A stretch of 32,934 bases of DNA from Clostridia bacterium (GTDB lineage: Bacteria > Bacillota > Clostridia > Christensenellales > CAG-1252), in contig JAFTBD010000002.1 in assembly GCA_017455385.1 (NCBI GenBank), positions 1 through 32,934 on the forward strand. Direction: 5' to 3'. Position 1 is the first letter of the stretch; every line of letters begins with the position of its first letter. The notes beneath the pieces were generated by a model. The model did not search any database, was not told the origin of the DNA, and worked only from the letters and a program-made list of their open reading frames with translations. Shown piece after piece: positions 1 to 7,545 of the stretch. The translations under genes were made by a program, and so were the position numbers.

Positions 1-131
1 GCCGTTATCTCCGCGCTGACCACGGACAAGACGATCTGTAGCATCATTTGCAGCCGCTGAAGCTCCTGTAAAGATCTCCCTCTCACCAAGGCATTCGCGA
101 GGGCGCTCGCCGTCGAGACCAAGTCATTCAT
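1..131 (-). CDS. Small hypothetical protein, DUF6774-like, 3' end outside window
   Basis: A leftward reading frame opens with ATG at 131-129 and stays open to the window edge. It encodes at least 43 residues beginning MNDLVSTASALANALVRG. The peptide is a short amphipathic helix-rich sequence with an LQELQRLQMMLQIVLSVVS stretch. This resembles the small DUF6774-type proteins common in gut Clostridia (pattern: an Ala/Leu-rich helix, then a Glu-Leu segment, then a second hydrophobic helix). That assignment is from memory of the family pattern and is weak. No Shine-Dalgarno sequence precedes the ATG. A plausible promoter (TTAGCA, 18 nt, TATAAA, reading leftward, 166-137) would start RNA almost at the ATG, so the gene is either leaderless or starts at another codon. 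It is divergent from the protease gene. Confidence 0.4.
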   Translation of the reverse strand, partial: MNDLVSTASALANALVRGRSLQELQRLQMMLQIVLSVVSAEIT

Positions 132-244
132 ATCGTTTTATATGAAAAATTAAGATTTTTTGCTAATTTTAAGGTTCATTTAATGGTAGAATAATAGTAT
201 ATAACCGGAAAGGGGCGCTCGTGTGGCGCCAAAGGATGGATCAT

Positions 245-1312
245 ATGAAAAAGAGACTTATCATTTTAACGGCAATATTGGCGATCGTTCTCACCCTCTC
301 AGTTGCGGGGTGCAGTCTGGTCTCGGGCACTGACCTCATCGTGAATAACGGCGGCGGTTCGAGCGGCACTTCCGCCTCTTCGAGCACCATCGCGAAAGCG
401 GACTATTCCTCGATGACGAGGGAGGAGCTCGAGGCGACCCTGACGAAATATATCGACATCTGCGACAAGCAATCTGCGCTCCTCGAAGACTACAAGCAGA
501 TCGTGGAGGAAGCCGTGGCGAATAGTGAGACGAAGATCGGCGCGTATGCCTCCACCCTTGTGGACAGCGTGATGAATCTAGCCTGTGTGGAATCGCAATA
601 CAACCTCGGATGTCAGGGCACGGGCTTTATCATCTCCGCCGACGGCTACGTCCTCACCAATAACCACGTTGTCGCCTACGAGACGACCGTAATAGACCCG
701 AACAGCATCCGCAATTTCGGTCCATTTACGCAATACGGATACAAGACCGTTACGGGTGTGTATTCGTCCATCACCGCCGTCTTCGACTCGGAGAGCAGTT
801 ACTACGCGAACGGCACGGTATATAACCTTGAGTTCGTTTACCGCGATCCGGACTACGACCTCGCCCTCTTGAAGATCGTGGAAGAAGTCCCCGCGGGGGA
901 CGCTTGGAGCGCCGTTCCCTTCTATAACGGCACCACGAAGCGCGGCGACGAAGTGCTCGTCCTCGGCAATGCGGACGGATTCGGGCTCTCTGCCACGGCG
1001 GGCATCGTGTCCGCTACGGGCAAGACATTCACCGACTCCCCGAAACTCACCTTCATCCAGACCGACGCCGCCATCAACGGCGGTAACTCGGGCGGCCCCG
1101 CCGTCAATATCTACGGCGCGCTCATCGGCGTGGTGAATAGTAAGTTCGTCAGCACGAGCATCGAGAATATGGGCTTCGCCATCGAGCTCAGCAAGGTGGA
1201 GACCTTCATCGCCGACGCCATCGCGGACGCGACCGCGAAGGGGGCGCCGATAACGGTGTCATACACCACGAAAGGAGCGCAGGCTGCTACTGCTGCGCAA
1301 GACGCCGCATAA
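245..1312 (+). CDS. S1C (DegP/HtrA-like) trypsin-fold serine protease, lipoprotein
   Basis: A 355-residue secreted serine protease, probably anchored to the outer face of the membrane. Residues 1-24 form a signal peptide (MKKRLIILTAILAIVLTLSVAGC) ending in the lipobox VAGC. A short Ser/Gly linker and a helical segment (about 55-105) precede the protease domain. The catalytic triad is visible: His141 in TNNHVV, Asp205 in DYDLALLKI, Ser282 in GGNSGGPAV. The chain ends soon after the protease domain, so the PDZ domain of classical HtrA is absent. ATG 245 is preferred over the in-frame GTG 221 because AAAGGA lies about 10 nt upstream of 245 and the signal peptide begins there. A roughly 60-residue insertion between His and Asp (Tyr- and Ser-rich) is longer than usual. 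Its role is unknown; quality control of envelope proteins is a family-level inference. The next gene is another lipoprotein but has its own promoter. Confidence 0.9.
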   Translation: MKKRLIILTAILAIVLTLSVAGCSLVSGTDLIVNNGGGSSGTSASSSTIAKADYSSMTREELEATLTKYIDICDKQSALLEDYKQIVEEAVANSETKIGAYASTLVDSVMNLACVESQYNLGCQGTGFIISADGYVLTNNHVVAYETTVIDPNSIRNFGPFTQYGYKTVTGVYSSITAVFDSESSYYANGTVYNLEFVYRDPDYDLALLKIVEEVPAGDAWSAVPFYNGTTKRGDEVLVLGNADGFGLSATAGIVSATGKTFTDSPKLTFIQTDAAINGGNSGGPAVNIYGALIGVVNSKFVSTSIENMGFAIELSKVETFIADAIADATAKGAPITVSYTTKGAQAATAAQDAA

Positions 1313-1329
1313 TGCGAGCGTGTATAAGG

Positions 1330-1431
1330 GCGCATCTGCGTTGTTTCTTCCTGCGCCTTGACGAAATCACGTACGGCAAGTACGCTCATTCGTACAAGGC
1401 TTGGAAAGCCTAGCATCTGCGACCCTTCTCC
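1330..1431 (+). repeat. Structured intergenic repeat element, copy A
   Basis: A 102-nt segment that aligns end to end with copy B at 25351-25451. Shared words in the same order are GCGCAT, TCACGTAC, AAGTACGCTC, TCTGC and TCTCC. The centre folds: CGTAC pairs with GTACG around a GGCAA loop, followed by an internal loop (left ATCA, right CTCA). An outer stem is made by GCCTTG with CAAGGC plus ACGAA with TTCGT. The outer arms differ in sequence from copy B but still pair, which argues for a selected structure. Function unknown. Confidence 0.65.
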
Positions 1432-1464
1432 ACGCTCTTTTAGAGTTTTCTTCAAACATTTCAC

Positions 1465-1501
1465 ATCGCTCTCCGAAAATCATTCGGAGAGCGATTTTTA
1501 T
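1465..1501 (+). terminator. Rho-independent terminator
   Basis: A perfect 13-bp stem (1465-1477 with 1483-1495) with a 5-nt AATCA loop is followed by TTTTTATT. It lies 150 nt after the protease stop and downstream of repeat copy A, and separates the protease from the large lipoprotein gene. Confidence 0.9.
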
Positions 1502-1515
1502 TCTCTAAAATCCTC

Positions 1516-1585
1516 AATGCACTCAAAGCGTGCGATTCATGCGGCAGTGCCTTTAATTAATGCGCAAGCGCGCCGCGCTCGCGCG
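1516..1585. repeat. Degenerate mini-hairpin repeat, related to 7056-7247
   Basis: The segment from 1516 reads AATGCAC, AAGCGTGC, ATTCATGCG in the same order and nearly the same spacing as 7175-7201 on the far side of the lipoprotein gene. The first hairpin (GCAC/GTGC type) is kept. The second is damaged (GCGGCAGTGC), then come an AATTAAT linker and GCGC-rich palindromic sequence up to the promoter at 1589. Confidence 0.55.
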
Positions 1586-1588
1586 CAG

Positions 1589-1618
1589 TTGACATCTTCG
1601 CGCGGAATTTGCTATAAT
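1589..1618 (+). promoter_or_regulatory. Consensus sigma-A-type promoter with extended -10
   Basis: TTGACA (1589-1594), an 18-nt spacer and TATAAT (1613-1618) match the consensus exactly, and TG sits one base upstream of the -10 box. RNA would start near 1625, about 45 nt before the ATG at 1671. This rules out the ATG at 1617, which lies inside the -10 box. Confidence 0.85.
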
Positions 1619-1670
1619 GTCTGCACTACACTTGTTATTATCGCGCGGCGCGCGTTATGAGGTCGGAGAT

Positions 1671-4600
1671 ATGTGGAGAAAGAGCAAATACGTTATCTTG
1701 GCGGTGGTCTTGCTGATATGTTGTGCGGTACTCGTTGCATGTGGCAGCGGGGCGTCGCAGCGGGAGCTGCGCACCGCGGCGAAAGCCACGCGTATGACAT
1801 ACCTATTCACGGACGCCTTCGAGGGGCTCGATTCCGTTCGGAGCGCGACGAAGACGGAGAGCGGACTGAGCGTTTTGGTGCGCTGTGACACGGAGAGCTT
1901 CTCCCTCTCGGACGTCTCCATTCCCGGCGCGTCTTTCGCGCTGTACGTGAGCCGCGAGTATCAGATCCCCTATCCCGAAGAGATCGAACTGAATATCGAC
2001 GAGCCTTTCACGGCGTTTCTGTCCGCCACGAGAGGGGATGCCGTCCTCGAATGCGACATCACCATTCTGCGCGCGCATGACTTCGGGGAATGGGCGTACA
2101 TAGCGGAGCCGACCTGTACCGAGGCGGGGTCCAAGCATAGGCAATGCGCCTTCTGCGACCTCGACGAGGTGGTCGCCATAGACGCGCTCGGACACGATTA
2201 CACCGACTGGACGGAGGTGCGTCCCGTCACTTGTCTGGAAGAGAGCGAGCGGGTGCGCACCTGCCGCCGTTGCGAGTATGAGGACAGGGAGATCACCGCG
2301 GCGCCGGGACACGACCTCGTGCATCACGAGGGCAAAGCGTCCTGCACCGAGCCCGGTTGGGCGCCCTACGACACTTGCACCCGTTGCGATTACACCACCT
2401 TCGAGGAGCTGCCCGCGTCGGGTCATCAGCCTATCACAGATCCTGCGAAGGAAGCCACCTGTACGGAAGACGGCTGCTCCGAAGGCTCGCATTGCGAGAA
2501 ATGCGGCGAGGTCTTCACGGAGCAGACCATTTATCCTGCGCTCGGACACCTTTACGCGGAGATCTCGCATAAAGACCCCACGTGTACGGAGGCGGGTCTC
2601 ATCGTACGGAAATGCAGTCGCTGTGAGGACGAGGAGAGAGAGGAGATCGCGGCGCTCGGGCACTCTTTTGACGGAGAGATCTGCACCCGTTGCGGCTATC
2701 GTGCCGCGGTCGGGCTCGTCTATCGCCTCGTGGACGGCTACTACGTCGTGGAGAGCATCGGCACTTTCGCGGGGAGCGAACTCTACGTGCCCGCTACCTA
2801 TAACGGGCTCCCCGTCATCGGCATCGATTCAGGCGCTTTCGCGAATGCGACTTTCGTGAAGCGGATCATCCTGCCCGTCGGTCTCGCTTATATCGACCCC
2901 GATGCGTTTTACGGTTGCGACGCCATCGAGGAGATCTCCGCTCCGAGCGACATCTTCTATAACACGCAGATATTGGATCGAGCCTTCGGCGCCGTCGCGA
3001 AATGCACCATTACGGGGAGCTATCTGTATCGCGATGGCGCATACGTCTCTCCCGTCATCTCGGCAAGCAGCTCTGTGACCATGCGCGCCACCATCACGAC
3101 GGCGGGGCGCTTTGAATGCAATTACGCCGTCTCCTCGGAGAGGGGAAGCGACATTCTATACGTGTATTATAATGGGACGCTATTGGATCAGATCTCGGGC
3201 GAGGTGGGCTATAAGCCCCTCGTCCTGAATGCTACCCTCGTGGGCGACGTCATCGAATTCACGTATGCGAAAGACTCTTCCATCAATAACGGAGACGACT
3301 GCGCGTACGTCCGCTTCGCCACGCCGAAAAGCATTCCTTCTTCCTTGAAGACAGTGACGCTCCTCGACGCGAAAGGGAATGTCGAGTCCAAGATATTCTA
3401 TGCCGACGGCGAGATCTCGGGCGTCAGCTTCGACAAGGACGCCAAGCTCTCCGATTACACCGTGAATGCTGCCCGGAGTTACCCGCTCTATTTCGGCGGC
3501 ACGGCGGACGAGTGGCGGACGTTCAAAGGGGATCACACCTCCTTTACGAATAAAGAAGACGTTTATTTCTACGAGGCGGAGCACGGCTCCGAGCGCAACT
3601 GGCGCTACGTGAATGGCGTCCCCGCCCTCGGTCCCTACGGGACGCATACTTTTGAGAACGAAGGTTACACCTGTGTGGCTCGGGTGTGTTCCTGCGGCTA
3701 CACCATCCCCGCGGACACCGTCGATCCCGTGCATAAGTATTCCGAGTGGGCGGTAGAGACGCCCGCCACCTGCACCGTGAACGGATCCGAGACGCGTCGG
3801 TGTGCGCTCTGCGGTAAGGTCGAGCGGGAGAGCATCGAGCTGAAAGATCATACCCCCGGCGAGTGGACGAGAACGGAGCCTACCTGCACGAAGGACGGCG
3901 AACGCGTGAAGAAGTGCACCGTCTGTCAGACGGTCTTGGAGAGAGAGGCGATCCCCGCCGCGCACCACTATGAGAACGGCGTTTGCACCGTTTGCGGCAC
4001 GCCGCAGCCGACCTTCACCCGTGTGAATGCCGAAGGCGTCGAGGACGAGGAAGGGAATTATATCTTCTTCGGGGAATATCCGCAGAGCAGGGTGACGGAT
4101 GAGAACGTTGCGGCGGCGCTCACTTTAGAGGCGGGCGACCTACCGACGGAGAGCGACAGTAAACGCTGGACGTCATACGGCTACTATAAGAGCAGCGTAA
4201 ATACCTCCGATTATATGTGGTATATCGATCTTCCGTATTCGGAGAACAAATACAGAGGTGTGTATTTTACGTCCTACAGACCGTTCAGTACGACGTCTGC
4301 GAGCGCCGCGGATTGTAGCTATCAAGATAATGGTGGGTATTATGTAAATGCTATATATTGGTTCAAGTATGAACCGATCAAGTGGCGCATCCTCGAGGAC
4401 AATGATGGTGAAGCCTTTATCTTCTGCGAGAATATTATCGACAGTCAAGAGTATTACGCTGACGTGCATACGCGATATGGAGACGAAACGGTATATCCGA
4501 ATAATTATAAGGAAAGCAACATTCGCAATTGGCTGAACGAGTCTTTCTACAATACGGCGTTCGGAACCGCCCAAAAGAACGCGATCCTTTTGAGCTTCGT

Positions 4601-6977
4601 AGATAATAGCGCCAGGAGCACATCGGATTCCAAAAACTATTTGGAACAAGCATTCTATTATTCCGAAAACACGAGAGACTACGTCTTCTTGCTCAGCGTG
4701 CAGGAGGTGACGGCTAAAGAGTATGGTTTTAATAGCAACTATTCCGCCGACGACTTTACGGCACGCTACAAAGAGCATACCGATTATGCTCTGTCACAAG
4801 GAGTGTGGTACGAATCGAATTGGACGAGCAGTGATTGGTGGCTCCGCTCTCCGCGTAATTATTACGGTTCTAACTCTCTTGCGGGAATGGTTTCTTACAG
4901 TGGATGCGTTGTTTCGGCAGGTTCTTCCGTTACAAATACCTACCTTGGCGTCGTCCCTGCCTTGCGCCTCAGGCTCCACGAGCCCACGCCGCCCGCCTAT
5001 ACCCGCGTGGACGCGGAAGGCGCGGAAGCGGAAGACGGCGATTATCTCCTCTTCGGCTCCTACCCGCAGAGCAGGGTGCAGGACGCATCGGTCGTCTCCG
5101 CCCTGAACGGAAGAGCGGGGGATCTCCCCACCGCCTCGGATAGCGGCAAGTGGACGAGCTACGGATATTATAAGAACGGCGTGGATACCACCGCATATAT
5201 GTGGTATATCGATCTCGCCTACGAGGGAGCGAAATACCGCGGCGTGTATTTCACGTCTTATCGTCCCTATTACACCACCTCGGACGGCACGGCGGAGAAT
5301 AGTTTCCAAGACGATAATGGATACAGCACCGCTACGGCGTATTGGTTCCTCTATGAGCCCATCAAGTGGCGCATCCTCGCAGAGGGGGAGGGCGAGGCGT
5401 TGATCCTCGCGGAGCTCATCCTCGACAGTCAGCACTTCAATTACGGGAATGACAGTTACAACCTTTATCGGGACAGCACGATACGCACCTGGCTGAATGA
5501 TACCTTCTATAATACCGCGTTCACCGCCCTGCAACGAGACGTGATCCTTCTGACCGAGGTGGAGAACGGCGCGCGCACGACCAATCCGGACGGTAACGCT
5601 TCGGAATGGAATTACGGTGCCAATAATAACGCCTACGGGAATACGCAAGACTATGTCTTCCTGCTCAGCGAGCAAGAGGTCACCATGGAGAGCTACGGCT
5701 TCGATCCCGATACGAACGGGTTCGACGAGGCGCGCAAGAAGAACACCACGGACTACGCACAGGCACAGGGAGCTTATACCACCGACACCACGGACATCGA
5801 AGGGAAAGGTCGTTGGTGGCTTCGTTCGCCCCATTACTCTGTCGTGAACTATGCCTACACCGTGCGGAATTCCGGTCCCGCGGAATATCTGACCAACTAT
5901 ATCCGCAGTACGGATACCGGCGTCGTCCCCGCCCTTCGCATTCGCTTGAAGGAGGCGGAAGAGCCCCAAGAACCGCAACAGCCCCAGCAAGAGGTCTCGG
6001 CGGCATATACCCGCGTGAACTCGCAGGGTGCGCCCGCGGAAGACGGAGACTACGTTCTCTTCGGCTATTATCCCCAGACGCAGATCTCGGATCCCACCGT
6101 TGTCGCGGCTCTCAACGAGGCGGCGGACGGACTTCCCACCCCCTCGGCGCCCGGGCTTTGGAGAGCATACGACTATTACGTCAACGGGCATAACGAATCC
6201 GTCTATATGTGGTACACCGATCGCAAATATGAGGGCGAGCGCTACCGCGGGGTGTATTTCGCCTATTATAGACCCTACAGGACGAATCTCGCGTCCTATT
6301 CGGACACCGGCTATCAAGACGACAACGGCTATTATACCTCGACGACGTATTGGTTCAAGTACGAGCCCATCAAGTGGCGCATCCTCGAGGAAGAGGGCGG
6401 GGAAGCATTCCTGCTCTCGGAAATGATCCTCGACAGCGGGGATTATTATGCGGACGCGAGCACGGGCACCTTCACGCACAACGACGGTATCGGTTACGCC
6501 AATAATTATGTGCTTTCGAATATTCGCAAATGGTTGAATGACACCTTCTATAATACGGCGTTCAAGTCGGCGGAGAAGGCGATCATCCTCACGACGCAGG
6601 TGGATAACAGCGCGCTGACCACGACCGATGCCGGCAGCAATCTGACGCAAGCGACGAAATACGAATCGAGCTATACCGAGGACTACGTCTATCTGCTCAG
6701 CCTGCGAGAGGTGACGAGCACATATTATGGCTTCGACAGCGATTACAACGCGAATGATCCCGCGCGTCGAAAGATGAATACCGACTATGCGAAGTCGCAA
6801 GGCGCATATACGCATACGGGCGCCTATGCGGGGGCGGGCTATTGGTGGCTCCGTTCGCCGAGCAACGGGTATGACAATTATGCAACGGACGTTTCCCCGA
6901 GCGGAAGCACCGGCAGTGGCAGCTTTGTGAGCCTTACCTACCTCGGCATCGCCCCGGCGATACGTATTTCGCTGTGA
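1671..6977 (+). CDS. Giant modular surface lipoprotein: CxxC repeats, LRR segment, three DUF6273-like modules
   Basis: A 1768-residue predicted cell-surface lipoprotein of unknown function. Residues 1-23 are a signal peptide with lipobox LVAC. Residues about 139-345 hold five full Cys-rich repeats (C-T-E-x-G, then C-x-x-C about 10 residues on, ending ALGH) plus a half repeat. Residues about 350-440 look like a BspA-type leucine-rich repeat (GAFANATFVKRIILP...AFYGC). Residues about 662-780 hold more CxxC repeats. Three DUF6273-like modules follow at about 781-1101, 1108-1427 and 1444-1768. Each has FGxYPQ, EPIKWRIL, a NIRxWLND-like motif, WWLRSP and a final PALRxRL. ATG 1671 is chosen because GAGG lies 8 nt upstream, the signal peptide starts there, and the promoter -10 box covers the alternative ATG. 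Similar modules occur in surface proteins of gut Bacillota. Adhesion or matrix binding is an inference. The CxxC pairs could bind metal or form disulfides; neither is shown. Confidence 0.88.
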   Translation: MWRKSKYVILAVVLLICCAVLVACGSGASQRELRTAAKATRMTYLFTDAFEGLDSVRSATKTESGLSVLVRCDTESFSLSDVSIPGASFALYVSREYQIPYPEEIELNIDEPFTAFLSATRGDAVLECDITILRAHDFGEWAYIAEPTCTEAGSKHRQCAFCDLDEVVAIDALGHDYTDWTEVRPVTCLEESERVRTCRRCEYEDREITAAPGHDLVHHEGKASCTEPGWAPYDTCTRCDYTTFEELPASGHQPITDPAKEATCTEDGCSEGSHCEKCGEVFTEQTIYPALGHLYAEISHKDPTCTEAGLIVRKCSRCEDEEREEIAALGHSFDGEICTRCGYRAAVGLVYRLVDGYYVVESIGTFAGSELYVPATYNGLPVIGIDSGAFANATFVKRIILPVGLAYIDPDAFYGCDAIEEISAPSDIFYNTQILDRAFGAVAKCTITGSYLYRDGAYVSPVISASSSVTMRATITTAGRFECNYAVSSERGSDILYVYYNGTLLDQISGEVGYKPLVLNATLVGDVIEFTYAKDSSINNGDDCAYVRFATPKSIPSSLKTVTLLDAKGNVESKIFYADGEISGVSFDKDAKLSDYTVNAARSYPLYFGGTADEWRTFKGDHTSFTNKEDVYFYEAEHGSERNWRYVNGVPALGPYGTHTFENEGYTCVARVCSCGYTIPADTVDPVHKYSEWAVETPATCTVNGSETRRCALCGKVERESIELKDHTPGEWTRTEPTCTKDGERVKKCTVCQTVLEREAIPAAHHYENGVCTVCGTPQPTFTRVNAEGVEDEEGNYIFFGEYPQSRVTDENVAAALTLEAGDLPTESDSKRWTSYGYYKSSVNTSDYMWYIDLPYSENKYRGVYFTSYRPFSTTSASAADCSYQDNGGYYVNAIYWFKYEPIKWRILEDNDGEAFIFCENIIDSQEYYADVHTRYGDETVYPNNYKESNIRNWLNESFYNTAFGTAQKNAILLSFVDNSARSTSDSKNYLEQAFYYSENTRDYVFLLSVQEVTAKEYGFNSNYSADDFTARYKEHTDYALSQGVWYESNWTSSDWWLRSPRNYYGSNSLAGMVSYSGCVVSAGSSVTNTYLGVVPALRLRLHEPTPPAYTRVDAEGAEAEDGDYLLFGSYPQSRVQDASVVSALNGRAGDLPTASDSGKWTSYGYYKNGVDTTAYMWYIDLAYEGAKYRGVYFTSYRPYYTTSDGTAENSFQDDNGYSTATAYWFLYEPIKWRILAEGEGEALILAELILDSQHFNYGNDSYNLYRDSTIRTWLNDTFYNTAFTALQRDVILLTEVENGARTTNPDGNASEWNYGANNNAYGNTQDYVFLLSEQEVTMESYGFDPDTNGFDEARKKNTTDYAQAQGAYTTDTTDIEGKGRWWLRSPHYSVVNYAYTVRNSGPAEYLTNYIRSTDTGVVPALRIRLKEAEEPQEPQQPQQEVSAAYTRVNSQGAPAEDGDYVLFGYYPQTQISDPTVVAALNEAADGLPTPSAPGLWRAYDYYVNGHNESVYMWYTDRKYEGERYRGVYFAYYRPYRTNLASYSDTGYQDDNGYYTSTTYWFKYEPIKWRILEEEGGEAFLLSEMILDSGDYYADASTGTFTHNDGIGYANNYVLSNIRKWLNDTFYNTAFKSAEKAIILTTQVDNSALTTTDAGSNLTQATKYESSYTEDYVYLLSLREVTSTYYGFDSDYNANDPARRKMNTDYAKSQGAYTHTGAYAGAGYWWLRSPSNGYDNYATDVSPSGSTGSGSFVSLTYLGIAPAIRISL
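4011..4976 (+). repeat. DUF6273-like module 1 within the large lipoprotein
   Basis: First of three homologous modules. It carries FGEYPQ, EPIKWRILED, NIRNWLNESFYNTAF, SSDWWLRSP and GVVPALRLRL. Its DNA is visibly more AT-rich, with more AT-ending codons (about 4300-4930), than modules 2 and 3. Confidence 0.8.
4995..5953 (+). repeat. DUF6273-like module 2 within the large lipoprotein
   Basis: Second module. The 25-nt stretch starting at 5355 (Glu-Pro-Ile-Lys-Trp-Arg-Ile-Leu) is identical in DNA to the one starting at 6363 in module 3, so the modules arose by duplication and may be exchanging sequence. A Gln/Pro-rich linker (about 5960-6000) separates it from module 3. Confidence 0.8.
6003..6977 (+). 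repeat. DUF6273-like module 3 within the large lipoprotein
   Basis: Third module, ending the protein. It carries FGYYPQ, EPIKWRILEE, NIRKWLNDTFYNTAF, GYWWLRSP and GIAPAIRISL. The stretch between WWLRSP and the final motif (6861-6943) differs strongly from the same place in modules 1 and 2. Confidence 0.8.
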
Positions 6978-6997
6978 AGAGAATGCTTTCAAACGAT

Positions 6998-7029
6998 AAA
7001 AGTCACACGCAAGCCGCGTGTGACTTTTT
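6998..7029 (+). terminator. Rho-independent terminator of the large lipoprotein gene
   Basis: A perfect 13-bp stem (6998-7010 with 7016-7028), loop AAGCC, then a short T run. It begins 20 nt after the stop codon. The A run on the left arm would also allow termination of leftward transcription. Confidence 0.9.
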
Positions 7030-7055
7030 CTGTCTCTTTTTTGAAAAAGTGAACT

Positions 7056-7247
7056 TGCTTACGCAGTGAATTGCACTTCGTGCGTAAATTGACCGCAGTT
7101 GCGGTCGTGAATTCTCGAGCAGAGCGCTCCGTGAATTGACGGCATAGCCGTCATTGCGGATAAATATATCCATAATGCACGCCAAGCGTGCAATTCATGC
7201 GCCAAAGGCGCCATTCATGGCGAAAGCCAATTCATGACCGTTAGGTC
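7056..7247. repeat. Run of ten mini-hairpins separated by AATT-containing linkers
   Basis: Ten short inverted repeats follow one another: 7056-7065, 7073-7083, 7091-7106 (GACCGC/GCGGTC), 7117-7129 (GAGC/GCTC), 7138-7152 (GACGGC/GCCGTC), 7158-7171 (GGATA/TATCC), 7177-7191 (GCACGC/GCGTGC), 7199-7211 (GCGCC/GGCGC), 7219-7228 (GGC/GCC with GAAA loop) and 7236-7247 (GACC/GGTC). Loops are 3-5 nt. Stems differ in sequence but always pair, while most linkers keep an AATT or ATT core (GTGAATT in the left half, AATTCAT in the right half). No reading frame explains it. A degenerate relative lies at 1516-1585. Confidence 0.8.
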
Positions 7248-7324
7248 AATTCATCCCTTCTCAGCTCTCTTTTTTAAGTAATTCTTTGGAGAATTATTAG
7301 GATCGCGCTTTGCGCGCCACCTTC

Positions 7325-7356
7325 ATTCCTAATTCCTAATTCATAATTCCTAATTA
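7325..7356. repeat. Short direct repeat tract, ATTCCTA unit
   Basis: The tract is built from the unit ATTCCTA, occurring three times with ATTCATA interposed, and ends in AATTA. It sits between the mini-hairpin run and repeat copy C in the 568-nt gap 6978-7545. No gene is visible in that gap. Confidence 0.6.
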
Positions 7357-7396
7357 AAGCGAAGCGTCACAGTTCCGAATTCCGCATTAATAAAGC

Positions 7397-7514
7397 AACA
7401 AGCCGACGGAGAGTGGTGCAGTCGCGAACGCGACGTGTCGCGGAGCGAGCAAGGCAGTCTGCCGAATCGTTGCTTTAGAGACGATGTAAACCGTCTCGGC
7501 AACCGAAGGCAGAC
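7397..7514 (-). repeat. Structured intergenic repeat element, copy C (inverted, divergent)
   Basis: Positions 7405-7419 (CGGAGAGTGGTGCAG) are the exact reverse complement of 25438-25452 in copy B. The adjoining sequence forms a long stem-loop: GTCTGCC (7457-7463) with GGCAGAC (7508-7514), GTTGC (7469-7473) with GCAAC (7499-7503), and GAGACG (7478-7483) with CGTCTC (7492-7497). A further small hairpin is at 7419-7432. Outside the 15-nt identity the sequence differs from copies A and B. It lies just beyond the stop of the leftward membrane protein gene. Confidence 0.5.
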
Positions 7515-7545
7515 AATGCCGCGCAGAGCCGCTATACGTCGGCGC

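Noticed and set aside
1358..1660. Rightward frame of 100 codons before the large lipoprotein
   Set aside because: It runs across repeat copy A, a perfect terminator and the promoter, so it cannot be a gene.
1617..1670. Earlier ATG of the large lipoprotein
   Set aside because: The ATG lies within the -10 box; the signal peptide and ribosome binding site fit ATG 1671.
4794..6992. Long leftward frame (732 codons) opposite the lipoprotein gene
   Set aside because: Shadow of the GC-rich sense codons; composition is Arg/Ile-rich, no family features, and the sense strand is clearly coding with repeats.
7056..7247. CRISPR array
   Set aside because: The constant parts are only about 7 nt, and the variable parts are self-complementary; no cas genes are present.
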